Of a stretch of DNA of 64,000 nt, positions 26,749-34,049 are shown in pieces. The first letter of the stretch is position 1. Every line of letters begins with the position of its first letter. Location: positions 18,523-82,522 of the forward strand of contig NZ_JAKZAM010000024.1 in NCBI RefSeq assembly GCF_022538055.1, given 5' to 3'. The DNA comes from Cognataquiflexum nitidum (lineage in GTDB: Bacteria > Bacteroidota > Bacteroidia > Cytophagales > Cyclobacteriaceae). A program made the translations under genes and the position numbers. The notes beneath the pieces were generated by a model, which worked only from the letters and a program-made list of their open reading frames with translations, ran no database searches and was not told the origin of the DNA.

Positions 26749-26873
26749 TGTCTTGCCTTTTGCAAATATTCAAGGCTCAAATTAATTCAGCGAATGTCCT
26801 GGAATGATCGAGTCGGTGCCTATTACTATTCAACAATTTATGGAATCAGTTTTCCACCTTTCCTTAACCCAAA

Positions 26874-28238
26874 ATGAAAAAAAGAACCTTTCTCAAAAAC
26901 TCTTCTCTCCTTGTTGGAGGGGTTTTGATCCAACCGATGATATCTTGCTCTCCTCAAAAACCTGCTGAAACGATGACCTCCGAAACCTTGAAAAATTGGG
27001 CTGAAAATTTTGAGTTCAGCACGACCAAAGTTAATTATCCCAAAACAGTGGAAGAAGTACAGGATTTGGTCAAAAAATGTGAGAAGCTAAGGGTATTGGG
27101 TTCAAGGCATTCATTTAATAGGATTGCAGACAGCAGCGACAACCTCATTTCTTTTCAAAATCTGAACAAAATCATTTCCTTGAACAAGGAAAAAAACCAA
27201 GTTACGGTTGAAGGTGGAATCAAGTACGGGGAACTCTGCGCCTACCTTCATCAAAATGGATATGGCCTCCATAACCTCGCTTCTCTTCCGCATATCTCTG
27301 TTGCCGGGACGATAGCCACAGCCACACATGGTTCGGGGGTGGATAACGGCAACCTTTCCACGGGAGTTGCTGCCATCGAGTTTGTCAACGCCAAAGGTGA
27401 GTTGGTTCAGCTTTCAAAGGAAACAGATTCGGATTTTTTTGGTGCCGTAGTTGGATTGGGAGGATTTGGCCCTGTGACCAAAGTGACTTTGGACCTGCTT
27501 CCCACTTTTGAGGTCGCCCAGGTCGTGTACATGGATATGCCGATGACCGCCCTGAAGGACAATTTTCAAGAAATCATGGGTTCGGGGTATAGTGTGAGTT
27601 TGTTTCTTGATTGGAAAAGTGACAAGGTCAACGAAGTCTGGGTAAAGCGAAGAGTAGTCCCGGGCGAGGCGTTAGATTTTTCGGAGGAGTTTTTCGGAGC
27701 CAAACAGGCAACAGTTCATATACATCCTGTGATGGAAATGTCAGCAGAGAGTTGTTCTGAACAGTTGGCGATACCGGGTCCATGGTATGAGCGCTTGCCA
27801 CATTTCAAAATGGAATTTCAGCCAAGTGCGGGCAAGGAACTTCAGTCAGAATATTTTGTACCAATGGAAAATGGATATGATGCACTCATGGCAGTGAAGG
27901 AAATGGCTGATCAGATCAATCCGCACCTATTTATTTCCGAAATCAGAAGCATCAAAGCAGATGAATTGTGGATGAGTACCTGTTACCAAAGGGATTCGAT
28001 TGCAATCCATACCACTTGGAAACAGGAAATTCCAGAAGTCATGGCACTATTGCCTCAGATGGAAGCCAAGTTGGAACCGTTTAGTCCAAGACCGCATTGG
28101 GCGAAGTTATTTACCATTTCCTCCCAAAAACTCCAAGAGCGGTACCCAAAAATGGGAGAATTCAAATCCCTTCTCGCCAAACACGACCCCGAAGGAAAAT
28201 TCCGAAACGGGTTTTTGGAGGAACATCTTTATGGCTGA
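26874..28238 (+). CDS. FAD-dependent alditol oxidase-like lipoprotein
   Basis: A 454-residue flavoprotein of the vanillyl-alcohol-oxidase/aldonolactone oxidase superfamily. LGSRHSFNRIAD carries His79, equivalent to the histidine that binds FAD covalently in alditol oxidase, and SVAGTIATATHGSGVDNG is the FAD pyrophosphate loop. GLGGFGPVTKVTLDLLP and a C-terminal substrate-domain region (KLFTISSQKLQERYPKMGEF) complete the family pattern. The N-terminus is a signal ending IQPMISCSPQ, so the protein is probably a periplasmic lipoprotein, unusual for this mostly cytoplasmic family. It may oxidise a polyol or sugar released near the cell. A hydrogen peroxide or cytochrome acceptor cannot be decided from sequence. 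Confidence 0.88.
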   Translation: MKKRTFLKNSSLLVGGVLIQPMISCSPQKPAETMTSETLKNWAENFEFSTTKVNYPKTVEEVQDLVKKCEKLRVLGSRHSFNRIADSSDNLISFQNLNKIISLNKEKNQVTVEGGIKYGELCAYLHQNGYGLHNLASLPHISVAGTIATATHGSGVDNGNLSTGVAAIEFVNAKGELVQLSKETDSDFFGAVVGLGGFGPVTKVTLDLLPTFEVAQVVYMDMPMTALKDNFQEIMGSGYSVSLFLDWKSDKVNEVWVKRRVVPGEALDFSEEFFGAKQATVHIHPVMEMSAESCSEQLAIPGPWYERLPHFKMEFQPSAGKELQSEYFVPMENGYDALMAVKEMADQINPHLFISEIRSIKADELWMSTCYQRDSIAIHTTWKQEIPEVMALLPQMEAKLEPFSPRPHWAKLFTISSQKLQERYPKMGEFKSLLAKHDPEGKFRNGFLEEHLYG

Positions 28239-28296
28239 TAGAATTGTAAAAAATCAAATCAGTTGGAAAGACAGGCTATATTTCTCCAAAAGCGAA

Positions 28297-28332
28297 AAAA
28301 AGAGGAATTCCCATTTGAGAATTCCTCTTTTT
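28297..28332. terminator. Bidirectional terminator
   Basis: A 14-bp perfect stem, AAAAAGAGGAATTC at 28297-28310 and its reverse complement at 28319-28332, with an 8-base loop. The A and T runs serve both the flavoprotein gene (+) and the TonB gene (-), which converge here. Confidence 0.85.
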
Positions 28333-28338
28333 GATTGT

Positions 28339-28836
28339 TTAAGATTTATCCTTTTTGCCAAGAGCATATTGCACAGGAAGCCTCATCCTTGTCCGTACAA
28401 TTTCACCTTTGTTTTTTCCCGGAATCCAATTTGGTGATGATTGAATTACTCTTAAGCTTTCTTCATCACAGCCTCCCCCGATTCCTCTCAGAATATTAGC
28501 ATCACTTACTGATCCATCTTTATTGACAACAAATGTGATATAAACTGTGCCTTCTATCCCTTTTTGTCTAGCCAAAGTAGGGTATGTTAGATTGTTTCTC
28601 AAAAAACCATTCCATCCTTCCATTCCTCCAGGGAATTCCGGAACTTCATCCACCACGTCAAAGACTTCATCGCCTGATCCTTGAGCAGAAGTCTCTCCCA
28701 TTGGGATATCCATTGTTTTTGAAAAAGCCGGATCTTTAGAGCTTTTGCAGGAGATAACAAATACCATCATGGACAATAGAATGATAGCTAACTTGAAATT
28801 GTTTATTCTTTTTGATTTTGATGCACAAGTGTTCAT
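28339..28836 (-). CDS. TonB C-terminal domain lipoprotein, paralogue A
   Basis: A 165-residue protein with a lipoprotein signal (LAIILLSMMVFVISCKSS) and a C-terminal TonB-like domain of about 90 residues: FPGGMEGWNGFLRNNLTYP, GIEGTVYITFVVNKDGSVSDA, GCDEESLRVIQSSPNWIPG, RTRMRLPVQYALG. It has no Pro-rich linker. The sequence parallels the C-terminal third of the M56-TonB fusion encoded 600 bases upstream, including the segment before the Cys, so it probably arose by partial duplication. Whether it energises a receptor or binds the fusion is unknown. It is the last gene of the BlaI operon and ends at a strong terminator. Confidence 0.85.
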   Translation of the reverse strand: MNTCASKSKRINNFKLAIILLSMMVFVISCKSSKDPAFSKTMDIPMGETSAQGSGDEVFDVVDEVPEFPGGMEGWNGFLRNNLTYPTLARQKGIEGTVYITFVVNKDGSVSDANILRGIGGGCDEESLRVIQSSPNWIPGKNKGEIVRTRMRLPVQYALGKKDKS

Positions 28837-28906
28837 TTAGGGAAGGTGTTTGATTGCTTGAAATAGATTTTGTTAGGAGGTGATTTATTGAAATGGTTTA
28901 TGGACT

Positions 28907-29401
28907 TTAAGCGATTACCTCTTTATCGCCAAGTTTGAATTTGATAGGAACCCGCATCCTGACGTTGACAATATGTCCACGTTGTTTGCCCGGTGTCCAG
29001 TTTGGTGATTCTTTGATGACCCGCAAAGCCTCCTCGTCACAGCCAGCACCAATACCTCTGATCAACTCTGCATTTTCGACAGACCCGTCTTTTCTGATTT
29101 CAAAGACGACATAGACCGTACCTTCGATTCCCATTTCTTTGGCTTGTTCGGGATATTTGAGGTGGTTCATCAGGAATTCATTCCAAGCTTCCATTCCTCC
29201 GGGAAAAGAAGGGGATTCTTCGACGATATCGAATATCTCATTGGTTTCAATGGTTTTGCTGGTAACTTCACCATTTTCCAGTACTACTTTCTCGTCGTAT
29301 CCCTGAAAGTCACAGGATAAAAATACGATCATCAGTCCCATTAGAGGGAGGGCAGTGAGAAGACTGCTTTTGTAATTTGGGGTGGAATTGTTTGCTTTCA
29401 T
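28907..29401 (-). CDS. TonB C-terminal domain lipoprotein, paralogue B
   Basis: A 164-residue lipoprotein: signal ALPLMGLMIVFLSCDFQ, then FDIVEESPSFPGGMEAWNEF, YPEQAKEMGIEGTVYVVFEI, RGIGAGCDEEALRVIKESP and HIVNVRMRVPIKFKLGDKE. It is closer to the fusion protein's C-terminus than paralogue A is, down to the ALPLxGLM segment that forms a transmembrane helix in the fusion and a signal peptide here. It lies 62 bases after the fusion gene and 70 bases before paralogue A on the same strand. TonB-type contact with outer membrane receptors is the family role; its use here is inference. Confidence 0.87.
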   Translation of the reverse strand: MKANNSTPNYKSSLLTALPLMGLMIVFLSCDFQGYDEKVVLENGEVTSKTIETNEIFDIVEESPSFPGGMEAWNEFLMNHLKYPEQAKEMGIEGTVYVVFEIRKDGSVENAELIRGIGAGCDEEALRVIKESPNWTPGKQRGHIVNVRMRVPIKFKLGDKEVIA

Positions 29402-29463
29402 CTTGTGGTTAGTATATATGGTTGATTTATTTTGAAAATCTGATTTGATTTTTGGGTTAGGAT

Positions 29464-30732
29464 TTAACCCAACTTAAACCTTATTGGTAACCTCATCCTG
29501 ACATTTACCAATCTTCCTCTTTGTTTTCCCGGAATCCAATTTGGAGAAGCTGCTATTACACGCATCGCTTCCTCATCACAACCCACTCCGATTCCTCTTA
29601 ACAATTCGATATTGTGCACACTGCCATCGGTTCTGATTTCAAACACGGCGTAGACAGTTCCCTCAATTCCCATACTTCGGGCCTGCTTGGGATATTTGAG
29701 GTTCTTTCTCAAGAAATCATTCCATGCTTCCATTCCTCCGGGAAACTCCGGTGACTCTTCCACGACATCGAAAACTTCTTCTGCTTCCAAAACCTTTAAG
29801 TTCAGATTTTCAGGAATTACATTTTGGTTTTCCAAAGGAATATCCATCGCTGTGGGGAATGAATCTTCTTTGATTTTTTCACAGGCAAAAACAAAAACCA
29901 TCAATCCCAAAAGCGGCAGTGCAAGCAAAAACCTTCCTTTATGTACCAACCCGGATTTGTTGGCATTCATCATCAGGATTCTTTTTTTGAGCTGAAACTG
30001 GTTGAAGTTGTTCACAAACTGCTGTTCTTTTTTGGTGACAGTCAGGTTAAAAAGCAACTGTGCATATTCCTTTTTGGGATGGATATTGATCACTTTGGTG
30101 TCCGCCTGAAATTCATGGACTTCATGGATACTTGATTCAAAAGCTTTGATAAGCGGGTGAAACCAGAAAATCGCTTTGCTTACCTGCACAAAAATCAGGT
30201 CCAATGTATGGAGCTTGGAAGCATGCTCAGATTCGTGGAGAATGATCAGTTCCTGGGCTTTATTTCCTGCCTGATATTCCGGCAAAAGGATGTAGCTGAA
30301 GAATGAAGAAGGTGGAAATTTCGGGTTTACGACGATAGTCAACCCATTGTGACTGAATTTTTCTGAGGACCTGATCAAACTGAAAGTTTTGATAATCCCT
30401 GTTGCCAACCGTGCGGCAGTCCAAAGGAATCCGGCGCCATAAAGACAGATTGCCGCATAAATCAGAATGGATTTTGCCGATATCCCTTCCTCAGGAGTCA
30501 GGGCAAATTCCGGTAGATAATAAGTGAATAAATCTGGATTTAATCCTGAAACTGAACTTTGGTTCAGCTCAAAGGAAAGTAGAGGAAGTACCAATGCCGA
30601 TCCCAAAGAACCCAAAAGATATGCCCTGTTCCATCCAAAAAATGTGAGTTTGGAAAGAAACGCGATGTAGAAGGCGTATAGCAAGAGCAGGATGATGCTG
30701 CCTTCCAAGAGGTAGTTGAACAATGTGTTCAT
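29464..30732 (-). CDS. M56 (BlaR1-type) peptidase fused to a TonB C-terminal domain
   Basis: A 422-residue inner membrane protein. Helices near residues 10-28, 36-52 and 88-115 precede the M56 zinc site LHESEH (H166, E167, H170), then HEVHEFQAD (about 203-211) with the third ligand. A further helix, LLALPLLGLMVFVFAC (about 269-284), leads into a periplasmic TonB-like domain (320-422) with FPGGMEAWNDF, GTVYAVFEIRTDG and MRLPIRFKLG. In BlaR1/MecR1 systems M56 proteins sense a signal and trigger cleavage of the BlaI repressor. Here no penicillin-binding sensor domain is present; the TonB domain takes its place. The start overlaps the BlaI stop in an ATGA arrangement, which implies coupled translation. 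Confidence 0.92.
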   Translation of the reverse strand: MNTLFNYLLEGSIILLLLYAFYIAFLSKLTFFGWNRAYLLGSLGSALVLPLLSFELNQSSVSGLNPDLFTYYLPEFALTPEEGISAKSILIYAAICLYGAGFLWTAARLATGIIKTFSLIRSSEKFSHNGLTIVVNPKFPPSSFFSYILLPEYQAGNKAQELIILHESEHASKLHTLDLIFVQVSKAIFWFHPLIKAFESSIHEVHEFQADTKVINIHPKKEYAQLLFNLTVTKKEQQFVNNFNQFQLKKRILMMNANKSGLVHKGRFLLALPLLGLMVFVFACEKIKEDSFPTAMDIPLENQNVIPENLNLKVLEAEEVFDVVEESPEFPGGMEAWNDFLRKNLKYPKQARSMGIEGTVYAVFEIRTDGSVHNIELLRGIGVGCDEEAMRVIAASPNWIPGKQRGRLVNVRMRLPIRFKLG

Positions 30733-31103
30733 GGCTGAGAAGAGTTACCCATACTTTCAATCAATTTTTGAAGTTCTTCCATATCTTTTTCAGATAACCC
30801 TTTTTCCTTGACCATAAAGGACAAAACATTCTCAACCGAGCCGTCAAAATAATCCTCCACCAATTCATTGAAGCTATTTTTGCGGTAGTCAGATTGGGAA
30901 ATGGTGGGAAAATACTCAAGAATTTTGCCATAAGACTTGTGGTCGAGAAAGCCTTTTTTTTCAAGTAGCTTGATGTTGGAGGCGAGTGTCGTGTAGGGGG
31001 GCTTTGGATCGGGCAGTTCATTCAGAATATCCCTTACCAAGGCACGCTTCAGCTTCCAAAATATCCGCATCAGCGTTTCTTCGTATTTTGTCAATGTTTC
31101 CAT
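30729..31103 (-). CDS. blaI: BlaI/MecI/CopY-family transcriptional repressor
   Basis: A 124-residue winged-helix repressor. KYEETLMRIFWKLKRALVRDILNELP and PPYTTLASNIKLLEKKGFLDHKSYGK are the recognition-helix region; YFDGSVENVLSFMVKEKGLS is the dimerisation end typical of the family. It should repress its own operon until cleaved or released through the M56 protein. Twin CTACGAAAAAAT sequences 33-63 bases upstream are candidate operators. There is no beta-lactamase in the operon, so the regulated output is probably the TonB proteins themselves or genes elsewhere. Confidence 0.92.
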   Translation of the reverse strand: METLTKYEETLMRIFWKLKRALVRDILNELPDPKPPYTTLASNIKLLEKKGFLDHKSYGKILEYFPTISQSDYRKNSFNELVEDYFDGSVENVLSFMVKEKGLSEKDMEELQKLIESMGNSSQP

Positions 31104-31135
31104 AAAATAAAAGTAAAAGAAAGTTTTTAGACTTC

Positions 31136-31168
31136 CTACGAAAAAATCGTAATTCTACGAAAAAATAG
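31136..31168. promoter_or_regulatory. Candidate BlaI operator: tandem palindromic repeats
   Basis: CTACGAAAAAAT occurs at 31136-31147 and again at 31155-31166, a 19-base period. The first copy forms the palindrome TACGAAAAAATCGTA (31137-31151) and the second the shorter CTA...TAG. Two dyads just upstream of a BlaI gene are the expected arrangement for self-repression, although BlaI operators described elsewhere centre on TACA/TGTA. Confidence 0.55.
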
Positions 31169-31292
31169 AAATAGCTTTACAGTTGAGGTTTAAACAACTA
31201 TAACCATCCCATAAAAAATTGGGTCAATTTAAATTTAAAAATATTTTTTGGAAGATTTTTATTTGATTTTACGGGATCAAACAATGCCTATT

Positions 31293-32591
31293 TTACGGAA
31301 GTTTGTCAAAGTCTATTTTTGGGATAGAATTGGTTTTTTCCTTGCTAAATTGAGTATTCAAAGGGCTGGGTGGATTGAAAAATCCTCCGTTCTGTAAATA
31401 AAATTCTCCATCCCTTATTCCTCCCCCAAAGTCCAAGCGATAATTTCTCTTTGCGATATCATCACCTGTAAAATTGGCAGTAGTCAATTCCGTGAACTCT
31501 CCGTCATTGTCAATAAGCCACTGATTGGTATAAGTAACGCTTCGTTTTTTATACCCCATATTCTGATCAAAATTTTCAAGAAATGAATGGGGGTTGTTAT
31601 ACCAAGTATTGGTTTTTGGTCTCAAAAAACTTGCAATCAGCCTCCATTCCCCAATTTGGGGATCCATAAAATAGGCGGTAAAAATAGTATTGCCTTTCCC
31701 GTCAGGTTCTGCTGAATTTAAAAATTTGTAAGTCTGACCTGCTTTCCAGTTATATACCAAAAAACTTTGTCCGCCTGATCCCTCATTTCCAAATTCGCCT
31801 GTGTAAACATTAGGTCCCTTTCGTATCAATTTGATTTTTTCATTATCTGGGATTTCATCGGGATTGTCAGTTTGGAATGGGCTCCAAACTGAAAACAATA
31901 TCCTTCTTTCACTTTCCGAATTGACCTGTAATCCAAAGTAGCCTTCCCTAAAACCATTTGCCATAAAATATGATCCTATGGGATCCTGACCCGGAGGAAC
32001 CGTCATTTCATTATAAAACCATTTGAAATTCTTCTCAAAAGGAACTTGGAATGAAAGATGAACTGAAGGACCTCTCCGACCCCAATAAAACCTATTGTCA
32101 ATGTTATCTTTTACAAAATCCAGACCAAGAGTTCCTTCAAATCCTATTTGGAAACTTTTTATCAAAGCAAAATTTTCCCCTTGTTTACCGACACCTTTCA
32201 ATGATATTTTTTGATATCCCTGATCAAAATTTACAAGGCCAATTTCAGCTTTTGATTGATTGGGAAGAATGCTGATTTCTTTTGTTTGAACACCCGTAGT
32301 CACCCTGATTTTACTGTTTGAGGTAGTATTTTCAAGAGAAAAGCTTAAAAAAACTGTTTTTGCTGTCTGAAAATAAATGTAAGTTTCAAAAACAGTTTCG
32401 GGGTATTGCCAGGAAATAATCCCTTCATCGGTGATGTTTTCTTTGATATCTCCGCTTACTTGAAAGGTATTTCCTCCTATGGGAACATTTATGGTGTTGG
32501 GAAATTTTACCATATCAGGGGCCATCAGATCTTCTTTACAGGAGGAAAAGAAGGTCAGTAACAATAAAATGAACACTTCCATTTTTTTCAT
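31293..32591 (-). CDS. DUF3472-domain lipoprotein with N-terminal DUF5077-like domain
   Basis: A 432-residue lipoprotein (LLTFFSSCKED). Residues about 25-140 form a beta-rich, carbohydrate-binding-like domain seen ahead of DUF3472 (NTFQVSGDIKEN, YFQTAKTVFLSFSLEN). The rest matches DUF3472: VHLSFQVP, GYFGLQVNSESERRILFSVW, GEFGNEGSGGQSFLVYNWKAG, RLIASFLRPKTNTWY, and RLDFGGGIRDGEFYLQNGGFF. The function of the family is unknown; a surface or periplasmic glycan-binding role is plausible. It stands alone with its own upstream space, 180 bases past the BlaI promoter. Confidence 0.82.
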   Translation of the reverse strand: MKKMEVFILLLLTFFSSCKEDLMAPDMVKFPNTINVPIGGNTFQVSGDIKENITDEGIISWQYPETVFETYIYFQTAKTVFLSFSLENTTSNSKIRVTTGVQTKEISILPNQSKAEIGLVNFDQGYQKISLKGVGKQGENFALIKSFQIGFEGTLGLDFVKDNIDNRFYWGRRGPSVHLSFQVPFEKNFKWFYNEMTVPPGQDPIGSYFMANGFREGYFGLQVNSESERRILFSVWSPFQTDNPDEIPDNEKIKLIRKGPNVYTGEFGNEGSGGQSFLVYNWKAGQTYKFLNSAEPDGKGNTIFTAYFMDPQIGEWRLIASFLRPKTNTWYNNPHSFLENFDQNMGYKKRSVTYTNQWLIDNDGEFTELTTANFTGDDIAKRNYRLDFGGGIRDGEFYLQNGGFFNPPSPLNTQFSKEKTNSIPKIDFDKLP

Positions 32592-32706
32592 CAGTTTAAT
32601 AAAATTTTATAGTCTTTTTAGGTCCTGATTTTAGAATTTTGGATTAGGCATTTATTCAAATTTGATGTTAAACTTGGGTACACTGCCATTTTAAAAAAAA
32701 TGTTGA

Positions 32707-33207
32707 TCAATCTTTTTTCAATAATTTTCCCAATCCTGATTCTGCCGACCAAGCCTGTATATGGGTAGGATTCTCCTGATATCTCAAAATATAAGAATCC
32801 CGGTGAAAGATCAAATCAACAGATTCAATGCTGTTTTCAAAAAGTTTTGGCATGGTTTCACCTTCCATGACAGGTACTGCCTCCAATAGAATAGGCTTGT
32901 CTGTTCCGCCATAAAACACTTCTGCCAAGTTCAAGTCATTTGATAAAACCACATAAGACACTTTGGCAGAATCCGTTGCACCCGTGCTTGGGTCGTAAGA
33001 AATAAAGGATGTTCCTGATTCAAATATCCTGATGCATTCCTGTTTGGCTTCCGACCATGTATATCCGGCCGACCCAATACATCCATTTGGGTCCCTGTCA
33101 CTGCCCAGCAAAATTTCTTTGCTGTTTTGGTTTGCTTCCTGCGCATTTTTTGAGCAAAACAATATGGGAATTAGGAGGATAAGATAAAATGACACGTAAG
33201 TCCTCAT
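32707..33207 (-). CDS. Secreted protein of unknown function with a Cys-pair GSAGYTW motif
   Basis: A 166-residue exported protein that I cannot assign. The signal peptide (FYLILLIPILFCSKNA) may be a lipoprotein signal with Cys18. The mature part has DRDPNGCIGSAGYTWSEAKQ followed by ECIRIFE, a two-Cys module seen in small exported Bacteroidota proteins, and then a beta-rich region with FENSIESVDLIFHRD. It is transcribed toward the DUF3472 gene, 116 bases away; cotranscription is possible. No catalytic motif is visible. Confidence 0.65.
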   Translation of the reverse strand: MRTYVSFYLILLIPILFCSKNAQEANQNSKEILLGSDRDPNGCIGSAGYTWSEAKQECIRIFESGTSFISYDPSTGATDSAKVSYVVLSNDLNLAEVFYGGTDKPILLEAVPVMEGETMPKLFENSIESVDLIFHRDSYILRYQENPTHIQAWSAESGLGKLLKKD

Positions 33208-33549
33208 CTATTTTGGGTTTTGGGAAGTTTGCAATTACAGTTAGTGCTATTCCAAAGATCGGATAAAAAAATTAATTTGAACCCATTGGTTTTTTATATC
33301 TGTTGTGAAAATTAGGGGATTCGGATTTTTAATTTTTTTCCGAAAAAGGTTCTTTTTACTCATTCATCTCTTGGCAGCCTTTTCCTTATTCTGATTCATT
33401 TACTATGGGTGTTTAGGGTTCAAAAAACTCCATCATTTCATTGAACAACCTGCTAGACAGTGGGATATACATCATGTCTCGGATTGATTTATGTCATGTT
33501 TTTTTGGGGTTTGATGTGGTAATATCGTGCATCAATAAACAAAAAACCT
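33208..33549. other. Intergenic region between divergent genes
   Basis: AT-rich stretch of 342 bases with no gene, clear hairpin or convincing promoter pair that I can see. It must hold the starts of the divergent secreted-protein and DoxX transcripts. Confidence 0.5.
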
Positions 33550-34044
33550 ATGGATCAAACTTCCAGATTTACCTCATTGCAAACAGGCAGCTTGGTGCTG
33601 CTTCGATTGCTGATCGGTTGGCACTTTTTGTACGAAGGTGTCATTAAATTATACAGTCCCTCCTGGACAGCAAAAGGATACTTGCTCAGTGCGAGTTTTA
33701 TGGAGTCTTTTTTCAGGTGGATGGCAAGTGATGCCATCATTCCTATTATCGATACGCTCAATATCGGCGCTCTACTCCTAGTAGGATTTAGCCTGATCAT
33801 CGGATTCAAGACCAATTGGGCCAGTATCATAGGGATTGGATTGTTGTTACTATACTATTTGGCACATCCGCCATTCCCCGGATATCCTCAAGGACCAAGC
33901 GAGGGAAGCTATTGGCTGGTCAACAAAAACCTCATTGAGGCCGCGGCGCTCTTTGTAATCTATTTATTCCCTACCCAATATGCCTTCGGTTTGGCTAAGC
34001 TTTTTGCCAAGCAGAAGACAGTATTGACTAACCCAATAAACTGA
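33550..34044 (+). CDS. DoxX-family membrane protein
   Basis: A 164-residue integral membrane protein with four hydrophobic segments. LLRLLIGWHFLYEGVIKLYSP is the conserved first helix of DoxX/thiosulfate:quinone oxidoreductase small-subunit-like proteins; the remaining helices carry LLLVGFSLIIGFKTNWASI and IGIGLLLLYYLAHPP. The family is broad and functions are mostly unproven. The stop is 5 bases before the start of a Gfo/Idh/MocA gene, so the pair is an operon. Membrane redox coupling to that oxidoreductase is an attractive but unproven idea. Confidence 0.87.
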   Translation: MDQTSRFTSLQTGSLVLLRLLIGWHFLYEGVIKLYSPSWTAKGYLLSASFMESFFRWMASDAIIPIIDTLNIGALLLVGFSLIIGFKTNWASIIGIGLLLLYYLAHPPFPGYPQGPSEGSYWLVNKNLIEAAALFVIYLFPTQYAFGLAKLFAKQKTVLTNPIN

Positions 34045-34049
34045 AGCAC

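Noticed and set aside
28000..28437. 145-codon plus frame across the end of the FAD oxidase gene
   Set aside because: Crosses the bidirectional terminator and is a shadow of the real frame.
33441..33647. 68-codon plus frame overlapping the start of doxX
   Set aside because: Out of frame with DoxX and without recognisable features.
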